This document shows, piece after piece, positions 21,268-31,806 of a DNA stretch of 64,000 bases (position 1 is the stretch's first letter; every line of letters starts with the position of its first letter). This DNA comes from Temnothorax longispinosus (Eukaryota; Arthropoda; Insecta; Hymenoptera; Formicidae): positions 11,229,760 through 11,293,759 of the forward strand of contig NC_092365.1 of the NCBI RefSeq assembly GCF_030848805.1, in the 5' to 3' direction. The notes beneath the pieces were generated by a model, which ran no database searches, was not told the DNA's origin, and saw only the letters and a list, made by a program, of their open reading frames with translations. The position numbers and the translations under genes were made by a program.

Positions 21268-24200
21268 TTAACCGTCACGCCCTCCCGGGGGCACACTTTC
21301 GCGGTCGGCCCGAGGTTCGATCGGGAGCGGGCACAGTTTCGCGATCGGCCGCCTGAATGCGGCAGAAGCGGTTTTAATGCTGACGACGCGCACCAGCCTG
21401 TCGGAGCCGGGATGAAGGGCAGTGACTCGCGCTAGCGCCCATTTGGCGGGGGGCTGCAGCTCGTCCTTGAGGAGCACGAGCGTGCCCACCTCGAGGTTCG
21501 GCGATGTCCTCCTCCATTTTTTGAGTTGCTGTAGATGGTGCACGTATTCTCTCGACCAACGACTCCAGAAGTGGTCGCGCATACCAGAGACCAAGACCTA
21601 TCGTGACGGCAGTCGGTTCACGTCAGCGCCCAGCAGGGAAGGCTCCGGTATGTTTACAAGTGGCTCGCCAACGAGCAGATGGGGTCCCGGGAGCCCGGGG
21701 TCAGCGCGGACAGATCCGACGGGTCGTTGCTCAGCGCGTACAGAGGCCGCGAGTTAAGGCAGGCCTCAACTTGGGACAGCAGTGTCGCCATCTCCTCGAA
21801 GGTGAGCTTGTGCTCCCCGAGCACGCTCCGTAGGTGGTACTTCACCGACTTGACGCCGGCTTCCCACAACCCTCCGAAGTGGGCGCCCCGGGGGGGGGGG
21901 TGAACGACCACTCTGTGCCGTGGTTGGCCAAGTCCGCGGCGCTAGCATGGTAGAAGCTGGAGGTTGCCTTAAACATTGCGCGCAGCTCCTTGGCGGCTCC
22001 GCGGAAATTGGTCCCATTGTCGTTCATCAGAAGTCGGCAGTGGCCCCGACGGGCCGTGAATCGCTTGAATGCGGCTAAAAATGAAGCAGAGGATAAGTCA
22101 GAGACGGCTTCCAAGTGTATGGCCTTGGAGGACAAGCACACAAACAGACAGATATAGCCTTTGACGGCCTTGTGGCCGCGGCCTTTCGTAGTCCGAAGGA
22201 ACACGGGGCCGGCGTAGTCAACGCCGGCGGACTGGAAGGGCCGACCCGGGCGGGCGCGTTCCGCTGGCAGCTGTCCCATTTGCTGCGCCGCTGTAGCGCC
22301 TCGGAGTCGTGCGCAGGTCACGCACTTGTGGATCACGGCTCGAATGAGGGAGTTGGCCCGGAGGATCCATACCCTTCGGAGGAGTAGGTTACGGGTCAAC
22401 TGGGGGCCTCCATGCAGCGACGTCATGTGAGCCTCCCGCACCAGCAGGAGGGAGAGGGGGTTGTCTTTTGCCAGTATAAGTGGGTGCTTCTCCTCAAAGG
22501 GCAGGAATGCGTGCTGCAGTCGGCTACCCAGGCGCAGCAGCCCTTCGTGGTCCAAGAATGGGCGGAGTGGCAAGAGAGGGGAACGAGCCGGGAGTGGCCT
22601 TGAGTCCCCGAGTTGCGCTATCTCGTCCGGAAAGTTGTGCCGCTGCGCAATTCTCACCCAGCGGAGTCGAGTCGCGTCCAGTTCGTCTCTGGTGACAAAG
22701 CCCTCTTTCTTGTTCCGGGGGTTACGGGTGTTGTGAAGGAATCTAAAACAGAATACCGTAACACGGAGTAAGCGTGATAAAGACAAGAAGCGCAATAGGA
22801 CGGGATTGTCCTCGGTGGGTCGTCTTGCGACTTGAGTCGTCACAATCCGCTGCTCCTCCCTCCCTACATCAGTATCAGCGACCGTTGGCTCGGACCACGC
22901 ATAATTGTAGTCCCTGAGCCATGTAGTGCCACGCCACCAGAGGTCTAGCGTGGCCAGCTTACTGGGCGATATGCCTCTCGTCGCGGCGTCGGCCAGGTTT
23001 TCCGCCGACAGCACATATCTCCAGTTCGGGGGGAACAGCAGATCCTGTACCTTTGCGACCCTGTTCGCCACAAAGGGTTTCCAGCGGGAAAGATGAGATC
23101 GGATCCAGGCGAGCACCACGGCGGCGTCTATCCAGGCGAACTTCTGCGCACCGCTCAGGTCGAGACCCTTGCCGGTTGCGTCGAGTAGCTCAGCGAGCAA
23201 CAGGGCGCCTTGCTCCAATCGCGGTATGGTGACCGGTCGGACCGGGGCCACCTTGGTCTTAGCCACCACCAAATGGACAGAAACTTCCCCGGATGCGTCC
23301 GTGCACCGCAGATAGACAGCCGCAGCGTAGGCCCGGCTAGACGCGTCGGAAAACCCATGGAGCTCGACGGTGCCGTCAACCTCGTAGCCGACTGAGCGTG
23401 GAACGCTCAATGCATTCAAGTAGGGCAAGGTCTCCGTGAACTTTGTCCAAGAGGACTGGAGTCCCTCCGGAAGCGGTTGATCCTAGTCTAGTCTAGCCAT
23501 CCACAGGTCTTGTATAAAGATTTTGCCGAATATGAGTACCGGCGCTGCCCAACCCAGTGGGTCAAAAAACCGGGCTACGTCCGACAGCACGGACCGCTTG
23601 GTAGAGCCCGATACTCTGGTGGGAGGCGCCACGCGCAGGACGAAGCGTTCGTCGGCAGGGCTCCATAGTACGCGGGTGCTCACGCCTTCTCGATCATGGA
23701 GAAGCTTCGCCGTCGATTCCCCATCCGGGCAGAGTTCCGGTGTGTTGGCTGCCCACTTACTCAGCTCAAAGCCTCCCGCCCTGAGGATCGCCACGAGTTG
23801 GCGTAGAGGCTCCAGAGCCTCTTCCAGGGTGTGTCCGCCGCCATAGAAGTCGTCCATATAGCTGTTTTGTTTAATGGCTTTCGCGCCCAGAGGATAGGCC
23901 TTACCCTCGTCGTCGGCTAGCTGAATCAGCACTCGGAGCGCAAGGTAGGGGGCCGAGGCCGTACCGTATACAACGGTCAGTAGGTAGAAGTCTTGGACCT
24001 CCGCGGCGGGGTCCGGACGCCACAGAATACGTTGAAGGTGGGTGTCTTCCGGGTGGACACGGATCTGTCGAAACATTTTTATAATGTCACAAGTGAATAC
24101 GAATTTGAAAAGGCGCCAGCGGGACAAGATCAGCCACAGGTCGGATTGAAGTTTAGGACCAGGGAGTAGCAGGTCGTTGAGGGAGCCGGTTGCGGTGCTA

Positions 24201-26280
24201 AAGGAGGCATTGAAAACAACGCGAATTTTACCTCCTAGATCCGAGCTTTTAATGACCGCGTGATGCGGCAGGTAGTGGGCCTCGGGACGGTCAATCTCCG
24301 CATCCGGGACCGCCGCCATATGGCCTAGACTCAGGTAGTCGGCCATGAACGCCGTGTATTGGTATGGTCCCGTAGTCGAGTGTCACGTATCAGCCGACGC
24401 TCCAAGCTGAGCAGCATGCGGAGCACCTCAGCGCGGTTAGGGGTTAACTGCCTCCCGGTGTCCTCGCGTTTCGGAAGCCGGACGGTGTATCGGCCGCTCG
24501 CGTCGCGAGTATGCGTAGCCGCAAACAACACCTCGCAGTGGAGATCTTCGGGCGAGGGAGCCTTCTCGTTAGACAGCTCTTCCATCTCCCAGAACCGCTG
24601 GAGCGACCGGTCGAGGTCACTGCACGAGACCGAAGCGTGATGCACGGCGACGCCGGCGCGCTCTGGGTCAGCGGTGGGGTTCGTTGCGTGGCCCATGAGG
24701 ACCCAGCCCAGCAATGTCGACTGAGCTGAAGGCGCCCCTAGGGGGCCCGGCCTGAAGCCGTCCTGGATTAGCCTCCCATAGGCATCTGCTCCTAGGATCG
24801 CGTCCACTGATGCTGGCTGGTCGTAGCGCGGATCCGCGAACGTCAGCCCGAGTATGTGGGGCCAGTCTTGCCGGATCATTGGTTGTTGTGGGAGGACCGA
24901 CGTCAACTTTGGCAACAGGAGCATCTCCGGCAGATAAAGGCACATCTCAGGGGCGTGCGGCGAGCCCAACGTCACCGAGATGGCATGGGTTGAGACACCC
25001 GAGGTCGCGCCCTAGAGGCCGGAAACTGACATATGAACGCGGCTTCTCGGCAGGCGCAAGGCGCGTGCTACTCGGTCGGAGAGAAAAGAGGCTTCGGAGC
25101 CTGAGTCCAGTAACACGCGGGCGATAACCGAATCGCCGGTTTTATTTTTGAAGGTTGCCTGAGCTGTAGCCAGCAAGACCGAGCGGCCCGAAGCGGCAGC
25201 AAGCGCGGCGACGTTAGTGGCCACCGCAGCGCTGGGCGGGGCTTCTTTAGCCGACACGGCAGGGTTCAAGGCTCCCTTCTCGGCGGGCTCCGCGGTCACT
25301 GAGGAGTCTGTCAAATGCAGCAAAGTGTGATACTTTTCTTGGCAGCGAAGGCATCGCACGGCAGAAGGGCAACTTGAAACTAAGTGTTTCGTTCTGAGGC
25401 AGTTGAAGCAGGCTCCCTGCTTTTTCACGCACTCCCGGCGTTGAGGCACCGGCATCTCTTTGAATCGCGGGCAGTAGCCAAAGAGATGGTTGCCTTGGCA
25501 GAGAGAGCACCGTCTGTTTGATCCTGCGGTTTCAGGGGCCGACGCCGTTAGGGCATTCACCTTGGCCTTGCGATCCTGTTTTGCCGCAGTCGTGACAGGG
25601 GCAACGGAACCCTTGGGGTTCGTGGCGTCCAAGGCTCTGACCCGGGTCTGCAAGAAGTCTTGCAGCTGGCGAAAGGTAGGGAACTCCGAGCTGGTTCGCA
25701 GTGACGTCTCTCAGAAGAGACGCGATTGAAAATCGAGTTTCTCCACAATCACGTGGACGAACCAGTCGTCCCAGTGCGCCACGGGTCGGCCGAGCGACTC
25801 AAAGGAGCGCCTCGCCTGTAGCGCGACACTGATAATTTGCTTCAGATCCGCCGACGATGGTCTCGCCATGGCGGGGCTGGAGAGGAAGACACGCATGTGC
25901 GTAGACAGGAGAACTCTCCGGTTGTCGTAGCGCAAGATCAGCTCCGACCACGTCGTCTCGTATCCCCTGTCCGTCAGCTCCATGTTGGCGATAATGGCAG
26001 CCGCCTCGCCGGTTAAGCTGGCCTTAAGGTATGGCAGTTTTTGAACGGGGGCCAGATCTGGCACTTCGTGGACGAGAGACCTGAACAGGTCGCGGAAACT
26101 CTCCCACGTCAGTTGCTCCCCTGAGAACGTTGGCAAACTTATCTTCGGCAACTGAATTTGCTTCATAAAGACCGCCGAGGTGTCGGCTCTAGACGCCCCC
26201 TCATCCCTCAACAGGATGGTGATCTTCGTCTTGGTGGCGATATAGTTGTCCTCTGTAGCGGTGTACAAGTCCTTGGACAT
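21268..26280 (-). pseudogene. BEL/Pao-1 gag-pol, multiply frameshifted
   Basis: Reading the minus strand from 26507 (MTSVQKSDQKMD) the gag helical region changes frame near 26280. The DUF1759 block (PKISLPTFSGEQLTWESFRD) runs to 25711. Zinc knuckles (CSLCQGNHLFGYC, CFNCLRTKHLVSSC) and the aspartic protease LLDSGSEASFLS are in 25653-25012. RT with the YMDD box (about 23850) is in 24346-23483. RNase H (GFSDASSRAYAAAVY), the H2C2 zinc region and integrase Asp motifs (GVDYAGP, NDNGTNF) are in 23428-21842. The integrase Glu (GLWEAGVKS) is in 21911-21654, shifted at a run of ten G (about 21891-21900). DUF5641 ends at 21268. There are at least six lesions and no functional chain. Confidence 0.9.
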
Positions 26281-26554
26281 GTAGTCCGCGGTGGCCGCGT
26301 CGTCGAGCTCGAGGAGGACAGTGCTCGTTCAAAGCGGTGCCAGTAGTCCTCGAGCAGCGAAAGGCGAGCCTTCAGGTAGGATTGCGTGATCTTGTCCTTT
26401 CCGACTTTAATCAAGTTCTCCCAAAAGCGATCGATGTAGCCCTTGATCGCCAACTGCTTCCTGAGAGCAGGGTCCATCTTCTGGTCCGATTTCTGGACCG
26501 ACGTCATCGTAGATCAACGAGAGATGTGCCCCTGTACGACACGAGAGACGAGCT

Positions 26555-26860
26555 GCGCGGAGCGCGTAGCACGTGGGCGCGGTGCCGCGCGGTGAGCGGG
26601 GCGACAGAGCACGTAGGCGCGGTGCCGTGCGGTGAGCGGGGCGCCGGAGCACGTAGGCGCGGTGGTGCGCGGTGAGCGGAGCAACGGAGCACGTAGGCGC
26701 GGTGCCGCGCGGTGAGCGGAGCAACGGAGCATGTTGGCGCGGTGGTGCGCGGTGAGCGGGGCAACGGAGCACGTAGTCGCGGTGGTGCGCGGTGAGCGGG
26801 GCAACGGAGTACGTAGGCGCGGTGCCGCGCGGTGAGCGGGGAGATCTCGCGTAGCCGCGA
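26555..26860 (-). repeat. 40-bp tandem repeat in the BEL/Pao-1 leader
   Basis: Seven or more copies of a 40-bp unit (for example GAGCACGTAGGCGCGGTG then GGTGAGCGGGG) lie at exact 40-bp spacing (GAGC at 26607, 26647, 26687, 26727). They sit between the 5' LTR and gag. All three minus frames stay open across it. Confidence 0.9.
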
Positions 26861-27055
26861 TTTATCCCGCAATCCTTTCCGTACGGCCGACATTCCACTG
26901 TCTCCCCACTTCACTCCACTTCTGTCCACGAGTTGCCCGCTTTGGCACTCCGAGACGTCCACTGTCGACCGACGCCGGCTCGAGCGTTGCCACGCGGCAG
27001 CGAAAGTTCGCAAAGTTTCCTCGCGCCCGTCTCACACCACGATCAAGGATCCGGG

Positions 27056-27073
27056 ATCCGGCTCGAAGGACCA
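27056..27073 (-). promoter_or_regulatory. BEL/Pao-1 primer-binding site (tRNA-Tyr type)
   Basis: The minus strand reads TGGTCCTTCGAGCCGGAT five bases inside the 5' LTR. It is complementary to the CCA-bearing 3' end of insect tRNA-Tyr as I know it. The same 18-mer is used by the element at 46773-53501. Confidence 0.75.
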
Positions 27074-27078
27074 AAATA

Positions 27079-27404
27079 TGTTTCTCGCCTTGCCGATCTT
27101 ATATCCGACAGCGGCTTACACTTTATTTAGAGAAGAGTATAGTATAAGTAGCGTGTAGACGAGGGGCGCGGCTGATCACCGGTTTTACAACGCGATAACT
27201 CCGAAGCGTACTTTCCGAAAAGCGCTGCTACGAACGACCGACTTCGCACTCACGGCTCGCTCATCCTCCTTTTCCCGGGCCAAGCTACTCGATGATCCAC
27301 CCGGTCCGGGGAGAGGGCCGAGGCGAACACGTGAGTACCGCGTGCTGCCACAGGAGCGGGCACCGCGAGCGGACACGGAGCCAACACGGCTCCGGTTTGC
27401 AAGA
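27079..27404 (-). repeat. BEL/Pao-1 5' LTR
   Basis: 326 bp counterpart of 20769-21091. It differs by a few substitutions, including the terminal dinucleotide region (TAACA versus CAAGA), and by a GAT insertion. Confidence 0.9.
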
Positions 27405-27409
27405 ATATT

Positions 27410-27940
27410 GTTCCGCATGACCCTTTTAAAATAAAGCCGCAATAGCCACACTTCGAATTGACCGGTTTAAAGTTAAGTATGATCTCACTAGATAAAGTTG
27501 GATTTTTTGTTTGGTCTCAGATGTCTTGTTTTAATATTTTTTGTCATTAAGTCAAATATGATCTAGATACAATTTATTTTTTTGTTCTTAAATGTTTCAA
27601 TACAATACTAACGTTTTTTTGTATATTATAAAATGTTATTCAAATATAACACCACATTCAAAATCGGGGCATAAAGACTTCTTATATGACTTTTGATATA
27701 ATGTCCAAAAGATATCGTAATGACATTTTATGTTCTGATTTAGGACGTGGTGTTGTTTGGGGGTATGTTCTTATAATATTAAGACATCTTTATATTTTAT
27801 GTTAAGAGATTCGTACTTATGACTGTTAAATATGTTGTCATATATTGAAAATATATATACTAATGTATTTTGTTAAAAATACTTCACTTTATTGACAATA
27901 CTTGTAATGTACCTGTTACATACTTACGAAATGTTATAAT
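27410..27940. other. AT-rich sequence without recognisable content
   Basis: No ORF of note, no repeat family recognised and no splice-linked coding sequence. It is the left flank of the tRNA-like array. Confidence 0.5.
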
Positions 27941-28165
27941 ATTAATAAATATAAATTAAGTAATTTAAATCGACCGTGACTGGCAATATATAACGTCTTT
28001 TCGATATGAACATTGAAAAACTGTGAGCCAACTTGGTTTGTCGGATTCACACAGCACTTTTTTCCGGATCAATCATCGAGACATTATTAATTTTGACCAT
28101 GGTTTTTGGTCAGTTGATGTAATTTCTAAATTAAATAGTTTTTAAATTTTATTGCGAAAAATATT

Positions 28166-28237
28166 ACCCCAGCCAGGGTTTGAACCTGGAACCTCCCGTA
28201 TACCGTGCGGGCGTCGTGCCAATTCGACCACTGAGGC
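28166..28237 (-). tRNA. tRNA-like sequence, copy 1
   Basis: A 72-nt cloverleaf: acceptor GCCTCAG/CTGGGGT (two G-T pairs), D stem GTCG/CGAC, perfect T stem CCAGG/CCTGG, A box TGGTCGAATTGG and B box GGTTCAAACCC. The anticodon loop ACGGTAT has C instead of U at position 33 and a C-A mismatch closing the stem (formal anticodon GGT). It is therefore probably a tRNA-derived promoter rather than a translating tRNA. A T5 terminator follows about 5 nt downstream. Confidence 0.6.
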
Positions 28238-28476
28238 TGTAGTAATATTCATCGCAATAACAACTATAAGATGGAGCACCGATTACTAGGTCGACGGTGT
28301 ATAATAAACAGAATAATAAATTTCTTTCGCCAGTATATAGAATAACAATTAAGTAATTTAAATCGACCGTGACTGGCAATATATAACGTCTTTTCGATAT
28401 GAACATTGAAAAACTGTGAGCCAACTTGGTTTGTCGGATTCACACAGCACTTTTTTCCGGATCAATCATCGAGACA

Positions 28477-28548
28477 GCCTCAGTGGTCGAATTGGCACGA
28501 CGCCCGCACGGTATACGGGAGGTTCCAGGTTCAAACCCTGGCTGGGGT
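28477..28548 (+). tRNA. tRNA-like sequence, copy 2
   Basis: Same 72-nt sequence in plus orientation, immediately after the inversion junction. It therefore lacks the usual upstream flank of the unit. The T5 terminator is retained. Confidence 0.6.
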
Positions 28549-28869
28549 AATATTTTTCGCAATAAAATTTAAAAACTATTTAATTTAGAAATTACATCAA
28601 CTGACCAAAAACCATGGTCAAAATTAATAATGTCTCGATGATTGATCCGGAAAAAAGTGCTGTGTGAATCTGACAAACCAAGTTGGCTCACAGTTTTTCA
28701 ATGTTCATATCGAAAAGACGTTATATATTGCCAGTCACGGTCGATTTAAATTACTTAATTGTTATTCTATATACTGGCGAAAGAAATTTATTATTCTGTT
28801 TATTATACACCGTCGACCTAGTAATCGGTGCTCCATCTTATAGTTGTTATTGCGATGAATATTACTACA

Positions 28870-28941
28870 GCCTCAGTGGTCGAATTGGCACGACGCCCGC
28901 ACGGTATACGGGAGGTTCCAGGTTCAAACCCTGGCTGGGGT
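28870..28941 (+). tRNA. tRNA-like sequence, copy 3
   Basis: Identical cloverleaf, 393 bp after copy 2, in a complete unit. Confidence 0.6.
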
Positions 28942-29262
28942 AATATTTTTCGCAATAAAATTTAAAAACTATTTAATTTAGAAATTACATCAACTGACCA
29001 AAAACCATGGTCAAAATTAATAATGTCTCGATGATTGATCCGGAAAAAAGTGCTGTGTGAATCTGACAAACCAAGTTGGCTCACAGTTTTTCAATGTTCA
29101 TATCGAAAAGACGTTATATATTGCCAGTCACGGTCGATTTAAATTACTTAATTGTTATTCTATATACTGGCGAAAGAAATTTATTATTCTGTTTATTATA
29201 CACCGTCGACCTAGTAATCGGTGCTCCATCTTATAGTTGTTATTGCGATGAATATTACTACA

Positions 29263-29334
29263 GCCTCAGTGGTCGAATTGGCACGACGCCCGCACGGTAT
29301 ACGGGAGGTTCCAGGTTCAAACCCTGGCTGGGGT
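29263..29334 (+). tRNA. tRNA-like sequence, copy 4
   Basis: Identical cloverleaf, 393 bp after copy 3, in a complete unit. The array then ends within the next, partial unit. Confidence 0.6.
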
Positions 29335-29602
29335 AATATTTTTCGCAATAAAATTTAAAAACTATTTAATTTAGAAATTACATCAACTGACCAAAAACCA
29401 TGGTCAAAATTAATAATGTCTCGATGATTGATCCGGAAAAAAGTGCTGTGTGAATCCGACAAACCAAGTTGGCTCACAGTTTTTCAATGTTCATATCGAA
29501 AAGACGTTATATATTGCCAGTCACGGTCGATTTAAATTACTTAATTGTTATTCTATATACTGGCGAAAGAAATTTATTATTCTGTTTATTAATAAATATA
29601 AT

Positions 29603-31195
29603 TTATTCATGTCTTCTATTTGTCCACAGAATATCGGCAATTCTATTTCTTTTATCATTATCCGCTTCACAAATGGCATTGTCTTCATTCCGGTTCTCAT
29701 CCTCATTTTCAGGTTCGTCGTCACTTAAATCGATTTTATCATTACATCGGATACAAATATTATGCAGAACACAAGCAGCAATAACAACTATTTTCATTTC
29801 GTTCATGAGAGACATATTTAAATATTTTAATCTTCTAAATCTACATCTTAGTCTTCCAAATGCTTGCTTAATGACAATTCTCTTTAAACTTAATTTTTTA
29901 TTGTAAAACTTTTGTCTTTGAGATAAATGCCCATTATCACGGAATGGTGTTAATAAATAAGGTTAAAGTGTATGCAGAATCTCCTAAAATATGAGCTCCT
30001 TCTGGTATAAGTGTTGGATTTTCTGCAAGTGCCTGACTAATTGGACTTTCTCTCCACATTCGAGCATCATGAGTTGCACCGGGCCATCCAACAAAGATGT
30101 CAATAAATTTACATTTTGCATCGCACATCCCTTGTAAAAGAATCGAATGGAATTCTTTTAGGTTATAATAACTCATAGCATCGTCTTTTGGAGCTGGAAT
30201 TTCTATATGCATTCCATCAACTGCACATATCACGTCTGGGAAACCATTTGGTCCTCTGAGCTCGTTAAACTCTCGTCTTATATTTTGGAATTCTGCCTGA
30301 TTTGGCCAGTATAGGTGTTCATTTATCATATTACACAAAGCACCGCATTCATCGTAAAATAATTTATGTACAGTACTTGGGCTTAAGTTAAATAGATTAC
30401 TAACTTTTCGAAAAGAATCTTAATTTCCTAGTAACCACACAGTTGACAATATTGCTTTTTCCAAAGGTACATTAGGATGACCTCCATTATTATTATTATT
30501 ATTAGACTCAAGAATAGGACCAACTGCTCTTCTGACAACCTAATATTATTAAATTCATTTTAAATTATTAATTATATAATATAATAAATATATACATATA
30601 TACAATTTATATACATTTATTACATTATATCTATATACACATATAATGTATATATATATTATTAATTGCATTAATAAAATATATTAATAACATATATTAA
30701 TAACATATATATTAATAAAAATATATATTTATCATATTTAGTGTTATTATTATCAATATTATTACTGTTATTATTAAATTATTATTTTAAAATTATATTA
30801 TTATAATTTAATTTTAAATTACAATGTTTCTAACGTATATATGTATACTTACTTCAAAAGAATCTCTCGTGAGACGAAAATGTGACTGAAATGTTTTGTC
30901 ATGCATTACAGAAATTGTATGAAAATAATTTTCTACTTTCTGCACTTTTATACGTTTCTGCTCCTGCATGTAGACAAAAAATGGATGTAATGTGTGCGTG
31001 TATATATTTAAAATGTTAAATTAATAAATTAAATTAATAAATTAAATAAACAATATTAACATCATCCAATAACAGCAGCTCTTCATCAGAACTAACTTCT
31101 GATGATGAGTCAGAATCTGAGCTATTAATGAGATCCATAGCTTGATCAATAATGTTACGAAAAATTAAATCGTCCATTCTAAATCTATCCGCCAT
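29603..31195 (-). pseudogene. Second HARBI1-like Harbinger transposase, catalytically dead
   Basis: Exon 1 starts at ATG 31195 (MADRFRMDDLIFRN) and is acidic/serine-rich. Exon 2 (30963-30853) has a CAG acceptor and GTAAGT donor (QSHFRLTRDSFE). Exon 3 starts at 30539 (VVRRAVGPILES), has a TAA nonsense codon at 30422-30420, and continues through LSPSTVHKLFYDECG, the first Asp in ICAVDGMHIEIPAP, the second Asp in GWPGATHDARMW and LGDSAYTL. A frameshift follows near 29950. The position of the catalytic Glu (normally E-[RN]-x-FG) is Lys (KQAFGRL, about 29869). The C-terminus VVIAACVLHNICIR ends at TAA 29603, just beside the tRNA-like array. It is a different family member from the copy at 14-20 kb. 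Confidence 0.75.
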
Positions 31196-31396
31196 TTCTG
31201 AAAATTAAAATTTATAAATAAAATTTGCTTAAAAATATTTAAAAAAAATTAATATGTTACAATATATACAATTAAAATTCATATACATAACCTCTTTAAA
31301 TAAAAAACAAATATTTTCATAATATGATTTGTGTTTCTGTAAAAAAGTTCTGTAAAGTAGTTTTTGGTGTCTAGGTGTATTAATAACTTTAAATCT

Positions 31397-31700
31397 GAAT
31401 GTGGGACACGTAGATATCGAATTCGAGGTATTAATACACGTAGACACCGAAAACTACGGAGCGCACTATGTGGACCTCGTCATCGGCAACGTGGGACACT
31501 TAAACATCGAATTCAACGTATTATTACACCTGGACACCGAAAACTATGGAGCGCACTATCTGGAACCCGTCATCGGCAACCTGGAACACGTGGACATCGA
31601 ATTCAAGGTATTAATACACATGGACACCGAAAACTATGGAGCGCACTATGTGGACCTCGTTATCGTCAACCTGGGTCACCTAGACATCGAATTCAAGCTT
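31397..31700 (+). repeat. 90-bp tandem repeat with an open 30-residue reading unit
   Basis: Landmark GACACCGAAAACTA occurs at 31443, 31533 and 31623, exactly 90 bp apart, about 3.4 copies. One frame (31401-31709) reads DTENYGAHY..., then IEFKVLIH..., in every unit, and a second plus frame is also open. The copies differ at several positions. No start, splice or family context supports a protein, so I annotate a repeat. Confidence 0.85.
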
Positions 31701-31737
31701 AATTCATAAGAATCGACTTAAAAATTCCCTAGCGGCA

Positions 31738-31806
31738 GAATTAAAATTATGTCATGGCATAATAAAAATTCGCTGAATTAAAATTATGTCTAGACATAAT
31801 AAAAAT
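31738..31806. repeat. Two adjacent palindrome-containing repeats
   Basis: GAATTAAAATTATGTC...ATAATAAAAATT occurs twice in tandem. The second contains the perfect 18-bp palindrome ATTATGTCTAGACATAAT (about 31785-31802). Confidence 0.7.

Larger units (their letters stand above)
20769..27404 (-). mobile_element. BEL/Pao LTR retrotransposon, full length but decayed
   Basis: LTRs are at 20769-21091 (3') and 27079-27404 (5'), with 5-bp target duplication ATATT at 20764-20768 and 27405-27409. A tRNA-Tyr-type primer site adjoins the 5' LTR. Gag and pol run on the minus strand with DUF1759, CCHC, DUF1758 protease, RT, RNase H, integrase and DUF5641 in the order of BEL/Pao. Frameshifts and stops break the ORF into about seven parts. 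Confidence 0.95.
27955..29587. mobile_element. Concatemer of a 393-bp tRNA-like unit with an internal orientation switch
   Basis: A unit of exactly 393 bp is repeated head to tail on the plus strand (identical landmarks at 28683, 29076 and 29469) and in reverse orientation from 27955 to about 28475. The orientation switches at about 28475/28476, where GAGAC from the minus unit meets AGCCTCAG of the plus unit. Each complete unit holds one 72-nt tRNA-like sequence. A 14-bp direct repeat, ATTAATAAATATAA, flanks the array (27941-27954, 29588-29601). Units are almost identical; a C/T site in the GAATCYGACAAACC block distinguishes inner (T) from outer (C) units. Confidence 0.85.

Noticed and set aside
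26407..27013. Overlapping minus-strand ORFs with RAPPRLRA repeats
   Set aside because: All three frames are open over the 40-bp leader repeat of a BEL/Pao element.
28166..29334. A CRISPR-like or functional tRNA gene cluster
   Set aside because: Units are 393 bp, eukaryotic and identical throughout; the anticodon loop lacks U33 and the stem has a mismatch.
28164..29336. Identical 86-codon ORFs repeated four times
   Set aside because: They run through a tRNA-like sequence and its flanks; identity reflects the 393-bp repeat, not protein conservation.
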